A stretch of DNA of 64,000 nucleotides from Diphasiastrum complanatum (GCA_029204225.1 CM055099.1:42710597-42774596); one strand, 5' to 3'. Positions 43,943 through 55,365 are shown, counted from the first letter of the stretch. Made by a program: numbers and translations. The notes: generated by a model from the sequence alone, not told the origin.

Positions 43943-44342
43943 TGTCAGAATTTGTGATACAAATTCTAGATGTCCTACTAGCACTCACATAAAACCAAGC
44001 ATAGAGAGAATTCAGATCATAGGAGAATTGAGCAATTGCTCTAGCATAATGGAATGATTGTGGTGGGGGCCAGCCTACTTAAATAGTTTCTCTAATGAAT
44101 GAGAAAAGCTAAGAGCCTAAAACAAATAGCAAAATCTAATTGCTAATAATACTGCCTATATTTGGTAAAGACCAAAAATGAACTTCTAAGTACTAAATTA
44201 GATCCTAATCTATGTAGTGCGCCCACCTACATGCATAAGCCATAAAAAACAAATCTTCTATAAATAGAATGGCCCCTTAAAATAGCACGCAGGCATGGCC
44301 AAACTATCATTAAGGGTATCAAATAAACATTAATTCTTAACA
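43943..44342 (-). repeat. Copia-2 3' LTR (400 bp)
   Basis: Minus-strand ends are TGTTAAGAATTAATG and CACAAATTCTGACA. It contains about 66 bases (44,040-44,106) that the 5' LTR lacks. Confidence 0.9.
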
Positions 44343-45160
44343 CTCCCCCTTAATGTTTACTTTGTTATCTATTGCTCCTAGAAGTTCTCTATACTTCTGA
44401 AATTTTTCTTTGCCAAGACCTTTGGTAGAGATATCTACAACTTGCTCTTCCGTAGGGCAATAGATAAGCTCCACTTCATCACTTTGAATTTTTTCTCTGA
44501 TGAAGTGTTGTTGTACTTCAATATGCTTTGTCAAACTGGAATTTTCGCCAATTTAATACAACTCCGATTGTCGCATTGAAGTACCGTAGTTGAATCTTGT
44601 ACCATATGTAGATCATGTAGAATCCTTCGCAGCCATATTGCTTCACATGTTGCACTCGTAGTAGCTCGATATTCTAACTTTGTAGATGATAAAGCAATAG
44701 TATGATGTTTCTTTGAACTCCAAGAGATAGCACCAGAACCAAGACTAAAAACATAACCTATAGTAGATCTTCAGTCTTCCGCATCTCCAGCCCAATCAGC
44801 ATCCACAAATCCCTATAACTTCAAATCTTCCTGTCTACCATAGAGAATACCAAATCTCAAAGTGCCCTGGATATATCTGAGTATTCGCTTAGCAGCTTTC
44901 CAATGAATCTGCTTAGGCCTAGCCATAAACTGACTAACCATACTCACAGCATAAGCAATATCGGGTCTTGTAGTAGTTAGATAGATTAAGCTTCCAACAA
45001 GCTTTCTATATAACGTCTCATCTACATCCTGATATTCCTCAGCTTTAGTAAGCTTACATCCACTATCATATGGTGTAGAAATAGGCTTGCACTCTAATAT
45101 ATTGAACTGTTCAAGAAGTTCATGAGCATACTTAGATTGAGATATAAATAGTCCCTGTGC
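44343..45160 (-). pseudogene. Copia-2 RNase H region
   Basis: In frame pieces the minus strand shows the RT-RNase H connection (YRKLVGSLIYLTTTRPDIAY near 45,000), ADWAGDAED near 44,790 and GYVFSLGSGAISWSSKKHHT near 44,740. At the end STKGLGKEKFQKYRELLGAI (44,337-44,534) is followed by the purine tract. Several stops interrupt it, including in the GFVDADW block. Confidence 0.8.
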
Positions 45161-45834
45161 TACTCTCCATACCTCAATCCCAAGAAAATATTGTAGTGAA
45201 CCAAAAACTCTGATGAGAGATCTTTCTTGATTCCCTGAATCATACTATAATCTGATCCTGCAATAACAAGATCATCCACATACATCACGACAATAACAAT
45301 ATGATTATCCCTGATCAAAACATAAAGTGTATGCTCCGAACTACTTTTCTGAAAGCCAAGCTCCTCAAAGTATATGTCAATCCTCGTGTACCACACCCTG
45401 GGTGCATGCTTAAGTCCATATAGTGCCTTGTCCAACCTGCAAACCTTGTCTTCATGTCCTGCTACTATGTATCCCTCTGGCTGCTCCATGTAGACTTCTT
45501 CCTCTAGAAATCCATTCGGGAATGAACTCTTTACATCCATTTGTTGAATATCCCATCCAAACTGAGCTGCCAATGATAAAGCAACCCTCATAGTAATAGA
45601 CTTAGCAACTGGTGCAAAAGTTTCCTCATAGTCAATCCCTTCATGTTGAACATAACCTTTTGCCACCAATCTTGCCTTATGTTTATCTATAGAACCATCT
45701 GATTTGTACTTAGTTCTATAGACCCACTTGCATCCAATGGCCTTTTTACCTGTAGGTAACTGAACTAGTCTCCAAGTCTTGTTCTTCATGATTGAGTCGC
45801 ACTCCTCATCCATAGCTTTCCTCCAAATATCCAC
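45160..45834 (-). pseudogene. Copia-2 reverse transcriptase
   Basis: A 224-codon frame: EECDSIMKNKTWRLVQLPTG, GCKWVYRTKYKSDGSIDKHK, ARLVAKGYVQHEGIDYEETF, QMDVKSSFPNGFLEEEVYME and the catalytic IVVMYVDDLVIAGSD. The catalytic YVDD is intact. It ends at a stop after NIFLGLRYGE, before the connection to RNase H, and is not joined to integrase in frame. Confidence 0.88.
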
Positions 45835-46129
45835 TTTTTCAACTCTCTAAAAGTAGATGGATCCTTGGTTTCTAATATTGTGGCCATGTTTGCAAAATGT
45901 ACATCCCCTATCGAACCTCCTGTCGATCTTGATCTTCATGTTGCTTTTCAAGTCTAGCTGATCTCCTAGTTCCATGTGTACTTGACTCTCCCTGTTCCAT
46001 AATAACACTATCCTTGATAGTTTCATAGTACCATCTAGGCAATCTTCTAGCTTTTGATGTAGGATGCTTCCTGTCTGGTGAAGTAGGAGGTGAATAAGTA
46101 TCCCATATACTTGATCTCTCCTTCCTCTT

Positions 46130-47285
46130 TCATATCTCAACCAAAGTCACTCTAGGTTCTTGAATTGGCGTAGGCGATACATGTGTCGATTCAAGTTCCT
46201 GTAATAACTCATCACATAATATAGGGATTCCTCCATCTTGATCCTTATCAAAATATATCTCTGCATCTTTATGAGTTGCCTCCTCATCAAAGACTACATC
46301 ACTACTTATAATTATTTTCTTACCCTCCAAGTCATATAACCTATTCCTTCTCTTGATTATCGTAACCAAGAAATAAACACTTGGTCGCCTTAGAATCCAA
46401 TTTGCTCCTTGAATCCTTAGGTGTGTAAGAATAAGTAATACTCCCAAACACTCTCAAATGACTTACATCTGGCTTCCGACCCGTGTAAGATTCCTCTAGA
46501 ATTCGATTCTCTACAACCTTTGTAGGACTTCGATTCAAAAGATAAACCGCCATCTTAACTGCTTCACCCCAAAACATATTTGGAAGATTTTTACTCTTGA
46601 GCATACTCCTTGCAGTTTCTACTATAGACCGGTTCTTTCTTTCTGCAACTCCATTTTGTTGAGGCGTGTCCGTATTTGCAAATTGTCTAATTATACCTTG
46701 ATCCTTGCAAAACACCTGAAATTCCGTAGAAAGATACTCTCCCCCTTTGTCCGAGCGAAGTATCTTAATTTGTCTATCTGTTTCTTTCTCCACATGTGTC
46801 TTAAACCATGTGAAATACTTGAAAGCTTCACCCTTATTCTTCAGAAGATAGATCCATGTCTTCCTAGAATAGTCATCCACAAACACCATAAAGTAACTTG
46901 CTCCCCCATAAGATTGAATCCTCATAGGACCACACAAATCTGTATGAACAAGTTCTAGAACATTTTTCGCCCTGAATGTACTAGGCAAAAATTTCTTCAT
47001 ATGATGCTTGCCTAAGACACAGCATACACAAACCTTGTGATCAGAAACGACTTGAGGTAAACCTATAACCATATTAAAATTCCTCAAGACTTGTAGACTT
47101 TTGTAATTCAGATGTCCAAAACTCTCGTGCCATAACTTACTCAATAATCCAGTATCCACAACACTTTCATGATGATCCACCACCTGAGCTTGAAGTTTAT
47201 ACAACCGCCTTGCAAGTATGCCCTCAGCTACTACTTCATTATTTTTCCTCTTGATGAGACACCGTTGTTCATCAAATTGCACCAC
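46130..47285 (-). pseudogene. Copia-2 integrase
   Basis: The frame 47,285-46,341 contains the pre-integrase zinc region (LWHESFGHLNYKSLQVL, HKVCVCCVLGKHHM). The core has VHTDLCGPMRIQSYGGASYF, IKILRSDKGGEYLSTEFQ and QQNGVAERKNRSIVETARSM, so D, D and E are all present. The C-terminal SHLRVFGSITYSYTPKDSRS follows, then a frame change and LYDLEGKKIIISSDVVFDEE at 46,447-46,130. Confidence 0.88.
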
Positions 47286-47291
47286 AATGTG

Positions 47292-47670
47292 TTAATTTGC
47301 AATAGCTAATACTGAGAATAAGTTTTTCTTGATTCCTAGTACATAAAGCACATCCTTTATGTTTCCAATCTTCCCTGAAGGTAGTTGTACTTGTACTTTT
47401 CCAACTCCCTTTATATCATATGTGTAGTTGTCCCGAAGCTCCTGAATCAATAAAACAATAGTCATCTTCCTTCGAGAAGCCACCACCAGAAGATGTCGAT
47501 GCCGAAAACAACTCATAGTGTTCAAGATCCAAAGCACTCAATTTTGCATTAGACGTTTCTTCTTCTTCAGCAAAATTCTCGTCCTGCATTTTCTTGAGTT
47601 TGTTGTGCCAGCACTCCTTTGCATAATGTCCTGATTTTCTGCAAATAAAGCAATTGTCTTTTCGAACCAC
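47292..47670 (-). pseudogene. Copia-2 zinc knuckle and protease
   Basis: The frame 47,670-47,416 has CFICRKSGHYAKEC (CX2CX4HX4C) and, further on, YCFIDSGASGQLHI with the DSGA aspartic protease site. A shifted frame (47,537-47,292) continues with the GVGKVQVQLPSGKIGNIKDV and LYVLGIKKNLFSV block, then stops. It would process the polyprotein if in frame with gag. Confidence 0.85.
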
Positions 47671-48392
47671 TTCTTTCCATCTTCTGACTGATTTGATTGA
47701 TTCTCCTCCATATCTTGCTGCTTCTTCTTCTTCTTCTTCCCTTTGCCACCCTTCTTGGAACTTTGCTCTTGCTTCTTTGCCAGGAATGCATGTTCCTTGA
47801 AATCGTCCCTGTTGACAATATTTTGTCGTCTCATTTCTTCCTGTACTAAGATAGCATTTAGCTCATCGAAAGGAGGCCTCGTTTCTCGTAACGATAGCAT
47901 CATTACAAAGTTCTGATAGGCCAAAGGTAGACTATTAAGTACAATGGATACCAATACTGAATCTTGAACACTTTCTCCAACTGCAATAAGTTGCCCTCTC
48001 AGATCTTTCACTCGAGTAAAGTAGTCCGTTACTGATTCACATGTACCCATCTTCAACGTGTGAAGCTTATTAGTCAAGAACAAGATCCGTGACTGATTTA
48101 CCATCTCATACAAGTTCTTCAGTATATCCCAAGCCTCCTTGGGTCCAACAGCATCTCTGATATGAGGTATAATCATATCTCTAACTGATAAGTTGATGAT
48201 ATGATGAGCTTTTCTTCTATGTCTCTGATACTCCTGCAACTCTCTATCAGTGGTAGGAGGTATCTCGACTGTGACGATCTCCCAATATTCTCTATCTTGG
48301 AGAAGATTCTGCATCTTGAACTTCCATATACTATAGTTCGTTCCATCTAGCTTGCTAGACTCCGACAACACAGCATCGTTCAATCCTGCCAT
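47538..48392 (-). pseudogene. Copia-2 gag
   Basis: ATG 48,392 gives MAGLNDAVLSESSKLDGTNY then SIWKFKMQNLLQD, followed by the full gag domain (DILKNLYEMVNQSRILFLTN, SVTDYFTRVKDLRGQLIAVG, LNSLPLAYQNFVMML) and a Lys-rich stretch with seven Lys in a row. The frame is open for 284 codons, then shifts just before the zinc knuckle, giving a false C-terminus. Apart from that shift it looks well preserved. Confidence 0.85.
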
Positions 48393-48399
48393 TGTACTG

Positions 48400-48872
48400 A
48401 TCTACAACAACTCCCAACAACCTGATTTTAGTTTAAAAATCAGATTTGTCCAAAAACAGCCTTCCCTGGATATCACCTTTCCAAAAATAGACCTCTCCAG
48501 AAACAGCCTTCCCTGGATATCACTTGTCCTAGTACTGCCTGTCTGAACCTGCACCAAGTCTGCCTTCCTCAGATGCTCCTGCAACTGCTCAGTTACCGCC
48601 TGCACCAGGACTGCCTACCTCAGATGCTGCCTGTCCAGGCCTGCACCAGGTCCGCCTACCTCAGATGCTGCTTGTCCGGGCTTGCACCAAAAAACTAGCA
48701 AACAACCAAAAAAATTCTGATTCAGATCTGTCGACAGCCAATAACTTTCCGTCAATCTTCTCCTAGAAGAATCCCATTGTTTTCCTAACAACGTTGACTC
48801 CACATGCAGCGTCAGCTCCTCCAATCTGATTGCACACCTGCAAATACAAACTCTCTCTCCCACCAAAGAGCC
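48400..48872 (-). repeat. Copia-2 leader with short tandem repeats
   Basis: Between the primer site and gag there are two and a half to three copies of a 41-base unit (core TACCTCAGATGCTGC, 48,598-48,690) and a doubled AAACAGCCTTCCCTGGATAT block (48,455 and 48,505). It is untranslated leader. Confidence 0.75.
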
Positions 48873-48884
48873 CGCTCTGATACC
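48873..48884 (-). other. Copia-2 primer-binding site
   Basis: The minus strand reads TGGTATCAGAGC next to the 5' LTR end, the initiator-Met tRNA type. Confidence 0.88.
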
Positions 48885-48885
48885 A

Positions 48886-49235
48886 TGTCAAAATTTGTGA
48901 TACAAATTCTAGATGAAGATACTAATCCTACTAGCACTCACACAAAACCAAGCATAGAGAGAATTCAGATCATAGGAGAATTGAGCAATTGCTAAGAGCC
49001 TAAAGCAAATAGCAAAATAGCAAGAGCTAATTGCCAATAATACTACCTATATTTGGTAAAGACCAAAAATGAACTTCTAAGTACTAAATAGATCCTAATC
49101 TATTTGTAGTGTGCCCACCTACATGCATAAGCCTTAAGAAATGAATTTACTATAAATAGAATGGCCCCTAAAAGTAGCACGTAGGCATGGCCAAACTATC
49201 ATTAAGGGGTATCAAATAAACATTAATTCCTAACA
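48886..49235 (-). repeat. Copia-2 5' LTR (350 bp)
   Basis: Minus-strand ends are TGTTAGGAATTAATG and ACAAATTTTGACA. It is shorter than the 3' LTR by one internal deletion of about 66 bases plus small changes. Confidence 0.9.
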
Positions 49236-49840
49236 AGATTATATATATATCTAAGGAAGCGAATGGGGGGAGCAGACGTGCGTCCGGGTGCACATCCGGG
49301 GACACGTCCGGGGTGGGTGCGTCCACCCCGAGCGCAAATTCTTTTTTTTTTTCAAAAAAAAAATACAGGCCCCTCCTTGCTTGCTCCACATGCCCAAAAA
49401 CAATTAAAATTGATTTTCCCCACCCTACCCCCCACCCAAATTGGCAAAAAACCTACTCACTGCCCATGCCTCCCATAACTGAGATACCAAAAAAAAAGGC
49501 TTGAAAGAGCAAACAATTTGTAACTTTGACAAGAAAACTTAGACAACGCCCTCATGAACTTAAGGCGACAGGAAACTGGAATTAGATGAATCATGAAAGG
49601 AGGCGTTCCTTAGACGTTCCTATTACGAACGGAGGCTTTATGTTGAACCTTCTTTTCAACCTCACGGTTTAGGGTATTGTCCTTAGTGAAGAGGAAGTTC
49701 GTCTTCGGTAGTGGATGTGGTTACCAGTTTCAGCAGCGTAGATCTTAAGTGTGATGAAATCGATTTTATCAATTCATATATTCGCATAGTCTTGGTAGAT
49801 ATTTGCTTGTGTTTAGATCCATCTCCTAGTGAACGCCAGA
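49236..49840. other. No gene recognised
   Basis: The stretch starts with a short AT tract and a GC-rich block of GTCCGGG-type units (49,275-49,335). A T-run/A-run pair (49,342-49,362) and unassigned DNA follow. It could be a decayed small repeat. Confidence 0.4.
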
Positions 49841-49859
49841 CATGAATGCTCACTACAAT

Positions 49860-50160
49860 ACGTCCCTTATAAACTGTGTATTACCTTATCACTCACTAAC
49901 CTTTACTGCAAAGTGGGGGCTACAACTCCGTCTTAAGTTTGGAATTCAAGCAATCTTTGGGAAAAGTCTCCCAGCAGCCCAATATCATCTTTGGAATGGA
50001 TGTATCACATGGCTCCCCAGGATCTGATTCATCTTCTATTGCAGCTATAAGTGCCTTGGTGCCTTTTCAGCTTGTTTCCTCGTCAACTTTGCCTCTTTTA
50101 TTATCATTTCCTAGTACAAAGTTGCTTAAGCGATTTATTTGGTTGTTATTTTCTCTATAG
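49860..50160 (+). pseudogene. AGO4-type Argonaute PIWI exon, copy 1
   Basis: About 49,913-50,024 encodes GGYNSVLSLEFKQSLGKVSQ, QPNIIFGMDVSHGSPG and SDSSSIAA. GMDVSHGSPG is the signature around the first catalytic Asp of the PIWI slicer domain in the plant AGO4/6/9 group. The preceding TAK (for AK of the NAKLGG block) is one base out of frame. Where copy 2 has a donor-like GTAAGTGCC after IAV, this copy has ATAAGTGCC, so the splice donor is lost. A gene fragment, not expressed as AGO. Confidence 0.75.
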
Positions 50161-50404
50161 CATGTATGCCACCAGTGTGTAAGTTCAACTACAACTAAAT
50201 ATCTAAAAATAATGATTGAGATTCAGCATACTCTAGGGTGAGATGTGGCTCCCTGAAAGATGTTTCATGTAACGAGGTTGTAGACAAAATAGTAGGTGTC
50301 TTTATATAACGTACATTTAAACTGAAATGATGATTTTGAGGCTGGGGAGATGCTTACTCTAGTGTTTCCCAGCTTGTGAAGTCAGAAGAACAATACATCG
50401 GCCT

Positions 50405-50490
50405 TCCTGTATATGATAGGGACGGTGCAAGTAAAAGTCAGTTTGAGCATGTTTTGCAAATAGAACTTTAGGCAGTGAAGAAGGTCAGTT
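50405..50490 (+). pseudogene. Argonaute PIWI exon fragment (RDG block)
   Basis: The frame from about 50,418 reads RDGASKSQFEHVLQIEL then a stop, then AVKKV. Argonautes have RDGVSESQF...VLNIEL at this place in the PIWI domain, downstream of the GMDVSHG exon, so order and strand agree with copy 1. The TAG replaces a conserved Asp-like position, and a possible donor GTCAGT follows AAG at 50,481. It supports an AGO gene relic in this interval. Confidence 0.65.
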
Positions 50491-50599
50491 TCTGTAACGT
50501 AGTGACAAAGCATCTTCCTTGTACTTACCTGAACTACTAAGACCTGTCAGAGCCCCCGTCATGCTCTGCAAAATTTCGACAACCTGTTGCTTCTCTCTC

Positions 50600-50860
50600 A
50601 GTATAAACTATGCATTACTATGCATTACCTTATCACTAATCTTCACTGCAGAGTGGGGGCTACAACTCCGTCTTAAGTTTGGAATTCAAGCAATCTTTGG
50701 GAAAAGTCTCCCAGCAGCCCAATATCATCTTTGGAATGGATGTATCACATGGCTCTCCAGGATCCGATTCATATTCTATTGCAGTTGTAAGTGCCTTGGT
50801 GCCTTTTCAGCTTGTCCCCTCGTCAACTTTGCCTCGTCAACATCGGCCTTCCTGTAGACA
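50600..50860 (+). pseudogene. AGO4-type Argonaute PIWI exon, copy 2
   Basis: A direct duplicate of copy 1, offset by 740 bases and differing at only a few sites. It encodes the same GGYNSVLSLEFKQSLGKVSQ and IIFGMDVSHGSPGSDS and shares the one-base frame loss before GGYNS. After IAV it keeps a good splice donor (GTAAGTGCC at 50,788). Similarity resumes downstream (about 50,940-51,000 versus 50,478-50,525), but the RDG block is absent. Confidence 0.75.
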
Positions 50861-51171
50861 TGTCTGTTTAGACGTATAATATAAGTGACAGAATTTTGCA
50901 CACACATGTGCTTGATTATGCAGATGTACTGAAGTTGCTTGGTATCATGCAAAGAAGGTCAGCTTCTGTAACATAGTGACAAAGCATCTTCCTCGTACTT
51001 ACCTGCAAGCTTCCTAGTCCTCTTCACTGATTGAGAATATTTAACATGACGCTTGTACTTACCTACTATCTTCACTATTAAAAACATCTAAGTGAGCCAT
51101 GTGAGCTGCAGGCATCAACATCCATTAACTCTCATCTAGGGTGTCTGGCCGCGTTCAGAACGCACGCGTGC

Positions 51172-51375
<204 letters not shown>

Positions 51376-51396
51376 AGCTTTATTAATGTCTTTTCC

Positions 51397-51410
51397 ATGC
51401 CAAAAGGCAT
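51397..51410 (-). promoter_or_regulatory. LINE 3' terminal hairpin (ATGCC/GGCAT)
   Basis: A perfect 5-bp stem with loop TTTT on the minus strand, followed by GGAAAAGACATTAATAAAGC and TTTC/CT repeats. Confidence 0.7.
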
Positions 51411-51626
51411 ATAAGACTAGTAAATGTACATGTCAAGTATGTGGTAACCATAGGAGCGTATGAAACATCTCCAAAACAGTAACAAAAGTAGCAAGTCTAG
51501 ATAGAGCTAAAACTATAAACTGAAATAGATGTGATGCTATAAGAAACAAGTGGGAGCATGTATACTGCTAACAGTCATGAGTGAGGTATGACGCTATCAT
51601 CTAGTCCTGTCCTGCTGGTGCTGATG

Positions 51627-52835
51627 CTATAGAAGGATGTAATACGGCCTGCGGCATGAAGGGCCACTGGTGGTCTCTAACGTCGTCTTAGAGGATGAAG
51701 AGGTCTCCTCGTGATAGGTCGAGTAGCTCGTGCTGCAACATGGGTATGTGTGGGACGCTGTCTCTGGTCTGTGGGCAAGTAGGTCATCGTCGTCGTCGTC
51801 GTCACCGTCATCAAATCGTCCTCTCCTCCTGGAGAAGAAAGAAGTGATCTGAGGCTGAGAAACCTGACTCGGCTGGGTTGTCTGATACAAATCTTGTCGT
51901 AGTATAAACATCTCTCGTATCATGAGTGCCACGCATCGAGAATCCTAATAAGCTATGAGCGATCGTAAGGTGACAGGTGTGTCTCGGAACAAACAGTGGT
52001 ATCGCCCTCTGATCTCGTAATATACCGGGCACCTAAAGATAAAGTGCTCCTTTGACTCCACCTCCTCTAAAGAGCACAACTGGCAAATCCGCTCCTCTCT
52101 CGGGGTACCCTGGAATCTCCCAGTCTCAATAGCCAACTGATGTGATGATACGCGGAGCTGTCCCAATGTAAATCTGAGGCAATGTGATAGTCTCGAGTCC
52201 AAATAATGCAGTAAGACCGGGAACCCTGCTATGTCAAGCTCAATAAAATGAGTCCAGTAGTAGCCGGGTTTAACCCCAAGTTGTCGCCCCCAAGTACGGT
52301 CGAGATATGCTCGATATAAGATGCGCCTGATATACTGATGAGTACCGGAGGGGGGCTCTGTAATGGAGATACCAAATGACTCAAGGAGGAACTGGGATGC
52401 CTGAGAGAACCACGATAGTCGATAACCCTGGTCATGAAGAAAGTGTGAGGAAACAAGTGTTGTCTGTGTATATCTCATATCCACATCGAGCAAAGCCTGG
52501 ATTCTCTGAATGTATGTGATAAGCTGGAACGCGGCATATATCTGAATAGGTGGAACGGCAAACTCTGCAAGAAGGATCTCATGTGGAATCGAGGGCTTCG
52601 CCCGAATCATACGAGCTAACATGGTGGTCTGCAATCGTGAAATGCTGGCCCAATGTGATGAAGGGAGGCCGGTACACCATGTCTCTGCTGCATATAAGGC
52701 TGTGGGGGTGACTTTAGTATCAAAGAGTCTACACTTACTGCGAGCATCTCGGATGAGCTTCCTGAAACAGAACCGCTCAAGCTGAACAAGAGAGGAATGC
52801 CCCTTCCCAAGTCGGGTGGTGGCAGCCTGCCGCAT
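51627..52835 (-). pseudogene. LINE-O ORF2 C-terminal part
   Basis: The 296-codon frame 52,835-51,945 covers RT thumb to finger: LVQLERFCFRKLIRDARSKC, YAAETWCTGLPSSHWASISR, RAKPSIPHEILLAEFAVPPI. The CCHC finger CQLCSLEEVESKEHFIFRC is followed by [14 protein letters not shown]. After a shift, 51,932-51,627 carries the tail with QPQITSFFSRRRGR, a run of seven Asp, and the distal RITSFY in another frame. Confidence 0.85.
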
Positions 52836-53596
52836 GCTGAAGGTAGACCAGAAAAGAGTATCCCCAAATAGGTATAAGAGGAAACTCCCTCTAAGGCCTG
52901 TCCATCTAGGATGAGCTCCTGGCGCTGCATGAAGGCTCGAGAAGTGTTGAAGACCATAACCTTGGTCTTTTCAGTGTTCACCCCCAACCCCCATCTGGTA
53001 CAAAATCCCTGTAAACAATCCAGCTGCCTCTGCAAACCCTCTCTGGTCGGGGATACTAGTACTACATCATCCGCATAAAGGAGAATAGCAATTAGACCAA
53101 GTCTACAGCCACCCCCGCCACACTGTGAGATGACTCGCTCTAACTCATCAATATACAATCCAAAGAGAACCGGTGAAAGAGAACACCCTTGTTTCACCCC
53201 AATGGTGCTCCAAATGTGATCAGATAGGCCACTGCTATGTCGGAAACATCCCAAGACCTTCTCATAAAGAGCCATCACTGCTAAAACAAGATCTGTGGAG
53301 AAACCAAGGTCACGAAGTCTCTGAATGAGCAGGGAGCGTGGTACAGAATCGAAGGCTTTCCTGAAATCTACAAAACAACAGTAAACCCTCTCTTTCCTGT
53401 ACTTAGCTTCCTCAATCAAGTCTCGAAGTGTAAAAATATGGTCAGTTGTAGAATAATGAGATCGGAAACATGCCTGCCCCAATGCATGTAATCTCCGAGC
53501 TTCTGCCTCTGAACTCACTGCAGACTGGAGTATGGTACCATAGAGCTTCGTGAGAACATGTCCGATCATGATGGTGCGGTAATTACCAGGAATCAT
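52616..53596 (-). pseudogene. LINE-O reverse transcriptase
   Basis: A 326-codon open stretch with all main RT blocks: PGNYRTIMIGHVLTKLYGTI, LGQACFRSHYSTTDHIF, VYCCFVDFRKAFDSVPRS (first Asp), IGVKQGCSLSPVLFGLY, ILLYADDVVLVSPTREG (YADD) and GLGVNTEKTKVMVFNTSR. The palm looks intact. The frame shifts at the thumb near 52,850, and upstream the link to EN is broken near 53,600, so no complete ORF2 is made. Confidence 0.88.
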
Positions 53597-53764
53597 GGGA
53601 TCACCATTTTTATGAATAGGGTGGATGATGTTGGTGCACCAGGAAGAGGGGAAACCAGAGACAACGGCGGAATTGAGGAGTGGCTAGTGTGGGAGCAAGG
53701 AGGTCGGAAGCATGGGTTAGGAGTTCAGATTCAAGGTCTTCAATATCTCTTGCTTTATGGGACT

Positions 53765-55230
53765 TCATTCTCTTGATGGCCATAAGTACCATGTCAGATG
53801 TGAAGAAGGTGAACTCAGAGGGGCGCGGGGAGATAGAGATGGGTGCGTCAGTGGGTATGGTATATAGTTTGGTAGCATATTCGGTCCATATGCGAAGGTC
53901 ATCCAGGAGGGGTGGTGGAGCACGAGGGATAAACTCACGCCAAAAGGCGCCTGAAGAGGAACTGAAGAGAAGATCAACAAGACGCGTTCCTTCGGAGTCA
54001 AGATCAACAAGACGCGTTCCTTCGGAGTCATCATAGATACGCTTTTTTCGGCGGAGTGTGCGACGGTAAAAGCGCCTGGCGGAGTGGAGGAGATGAGGAT
54101 CGTGAGTGCGGGCATGGGTGACAAGCTGATGAAGAGAGCGACATTCAGCATCATACCACGGGGGGTGTGTGGGTCATATCGATGAGGAGCGGGTGCCTAT
54201 GCTTTTATGGGGTTTAGATGGAAAAGCAAGGGAAGCAGCGGTATGAAGAGAAGTGCTAAGAAAGGCAGCTTGAGTCTCGACTGTACTATCGTGAGGGAAG
54301 GAATGGAGCAAGGAGGTTAGGAACTCCTGGTAGACTGGTGTATAGAGAGAACTGAATGTATACCTGGGTGCCCGTGTAAGCAGGGGGTGTGAGGATGGCT
54401 AGGGAGGTGGGAGGCGGCCGATAGCGAAGGAGAGAAAGGAGAGATCAGAGAGAGTGGTGGGAGATACATGAAAATCAGAGATGAGAGGTATGGAAGATGG
54501 TGATCCCATGAGGTAACCACAACACTATGTCCACCACTGTGAGGGTGACAAGTATAACTGCCGGATTTTGGCCAACAAGTTAGGCCATTGTAAATGGCTA
54601 ACTCATGGGCCTCTCCAAACTGCAACAAATGCTCACCGTAAGGGGTAGTAGGTCCCAAGCTGTCCTCTGAAATCTTGGTAACTCCCATGTCATTGCTATC
54701 AAGGGCATGAACGCGGAGCTGGTCGGTGAAGTCATAAATCTCTGACTGCCGTGAAGAGGTTCGGGCATTAAAATCCCCAGTGAGGAGAATATGCCCCCGC
54801 TCTCCGAATCTGACAATATCAGGCGATAAATCAAGGTAGAATGAACCTGTGCCCTCAGCAAAGGACGAAGACTCTGGAGGAAAATAACATACCACCACAA
54901 AGAGGTCCCTGTCCAAACCAATATCCTGCCCAGCAATATGAATCCATATATACCGTGCATGCTCGTCGTGTCTGATGAACTCAATGCTCGGATGAAGAGA
55001 CTCTCTGTATAAACATGCAACACCTCCGGATCCACGACGCTAGCTGATCTAGTCTCAAGTCTGTACATGGAATCCCATCTGTATCCTGGAAAAATAGGTA
55101 ATCCTCTCTCCTGACTCTCATGAGTCTCCATAAAGAGCAGTAAATCTCTGTAAGTGATGAAATCGATCAAGTCGCCGGCAATGGAAGATGAGTGTAAACC
55201 ATCACAGTTCCATACTCCAATCCGGAGATG
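53765..55230 (-). pseudogene. LINE-O endonuclease and linker
   Basis: EN begins near 55,222 (IGVWNCDGLHSSS). LLFMETHESQERGLPIFPGY (55,130), SASVVDPEVLHV in a shifted frame, VVCYFPPESSSF, LLTGDFNARTSSRQSEIYDF (about 54,790) and TCHPHSGGHSVVV then DHHLP (shift at the VVDY block) follow. All catalytic neighbourhoods can be recognised. At least three shifts break the chain. The linker contains a 30-base tandem duplication (53,971-54,030). Confidence 0.82.
53971..54030 (-). repeat. 30-base perfect tandem duplication
   Basis: The blocks 53,971-54,000 and 54,001-54,030 are identical (each starting AGATCAACAAGACGCG). Thirty bases keep the frame, adding ten residues in the EN-RT linker. Confidence 0.95.
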
Positions 55231-55365
55231 GTGTGGATGGGGCCCCGGGGCAAACCTGAACCCGGGGACCCCAAATCCCTAGCACTGGGAGCTGCTAGGT
55301 GCGCTGTCAAGAAAACACACTCGTCCATCTCCGTAAATGACTCGTCTGCCAGACTCACGGGCTAC

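Larger units (their letters stand above)
43943..49235 (-). mobile_element. Copia-2, near-complete Ty1/copia element
   Basis: On the minus strand: 5' LTR (48,886-49,235), primer site, leader, gag, protease, integrase, RT, RNase H and 3' LTR (43,943-44,342). The flanks AGATC (left) and AGATT (right) look like a five-base target duplication with one change. All domains are present, but several stops and shifts lie between them (for example near 47,540, 47,292, 46,340, 45,160), so it is an older inactive copy. Confidence 0.92.
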
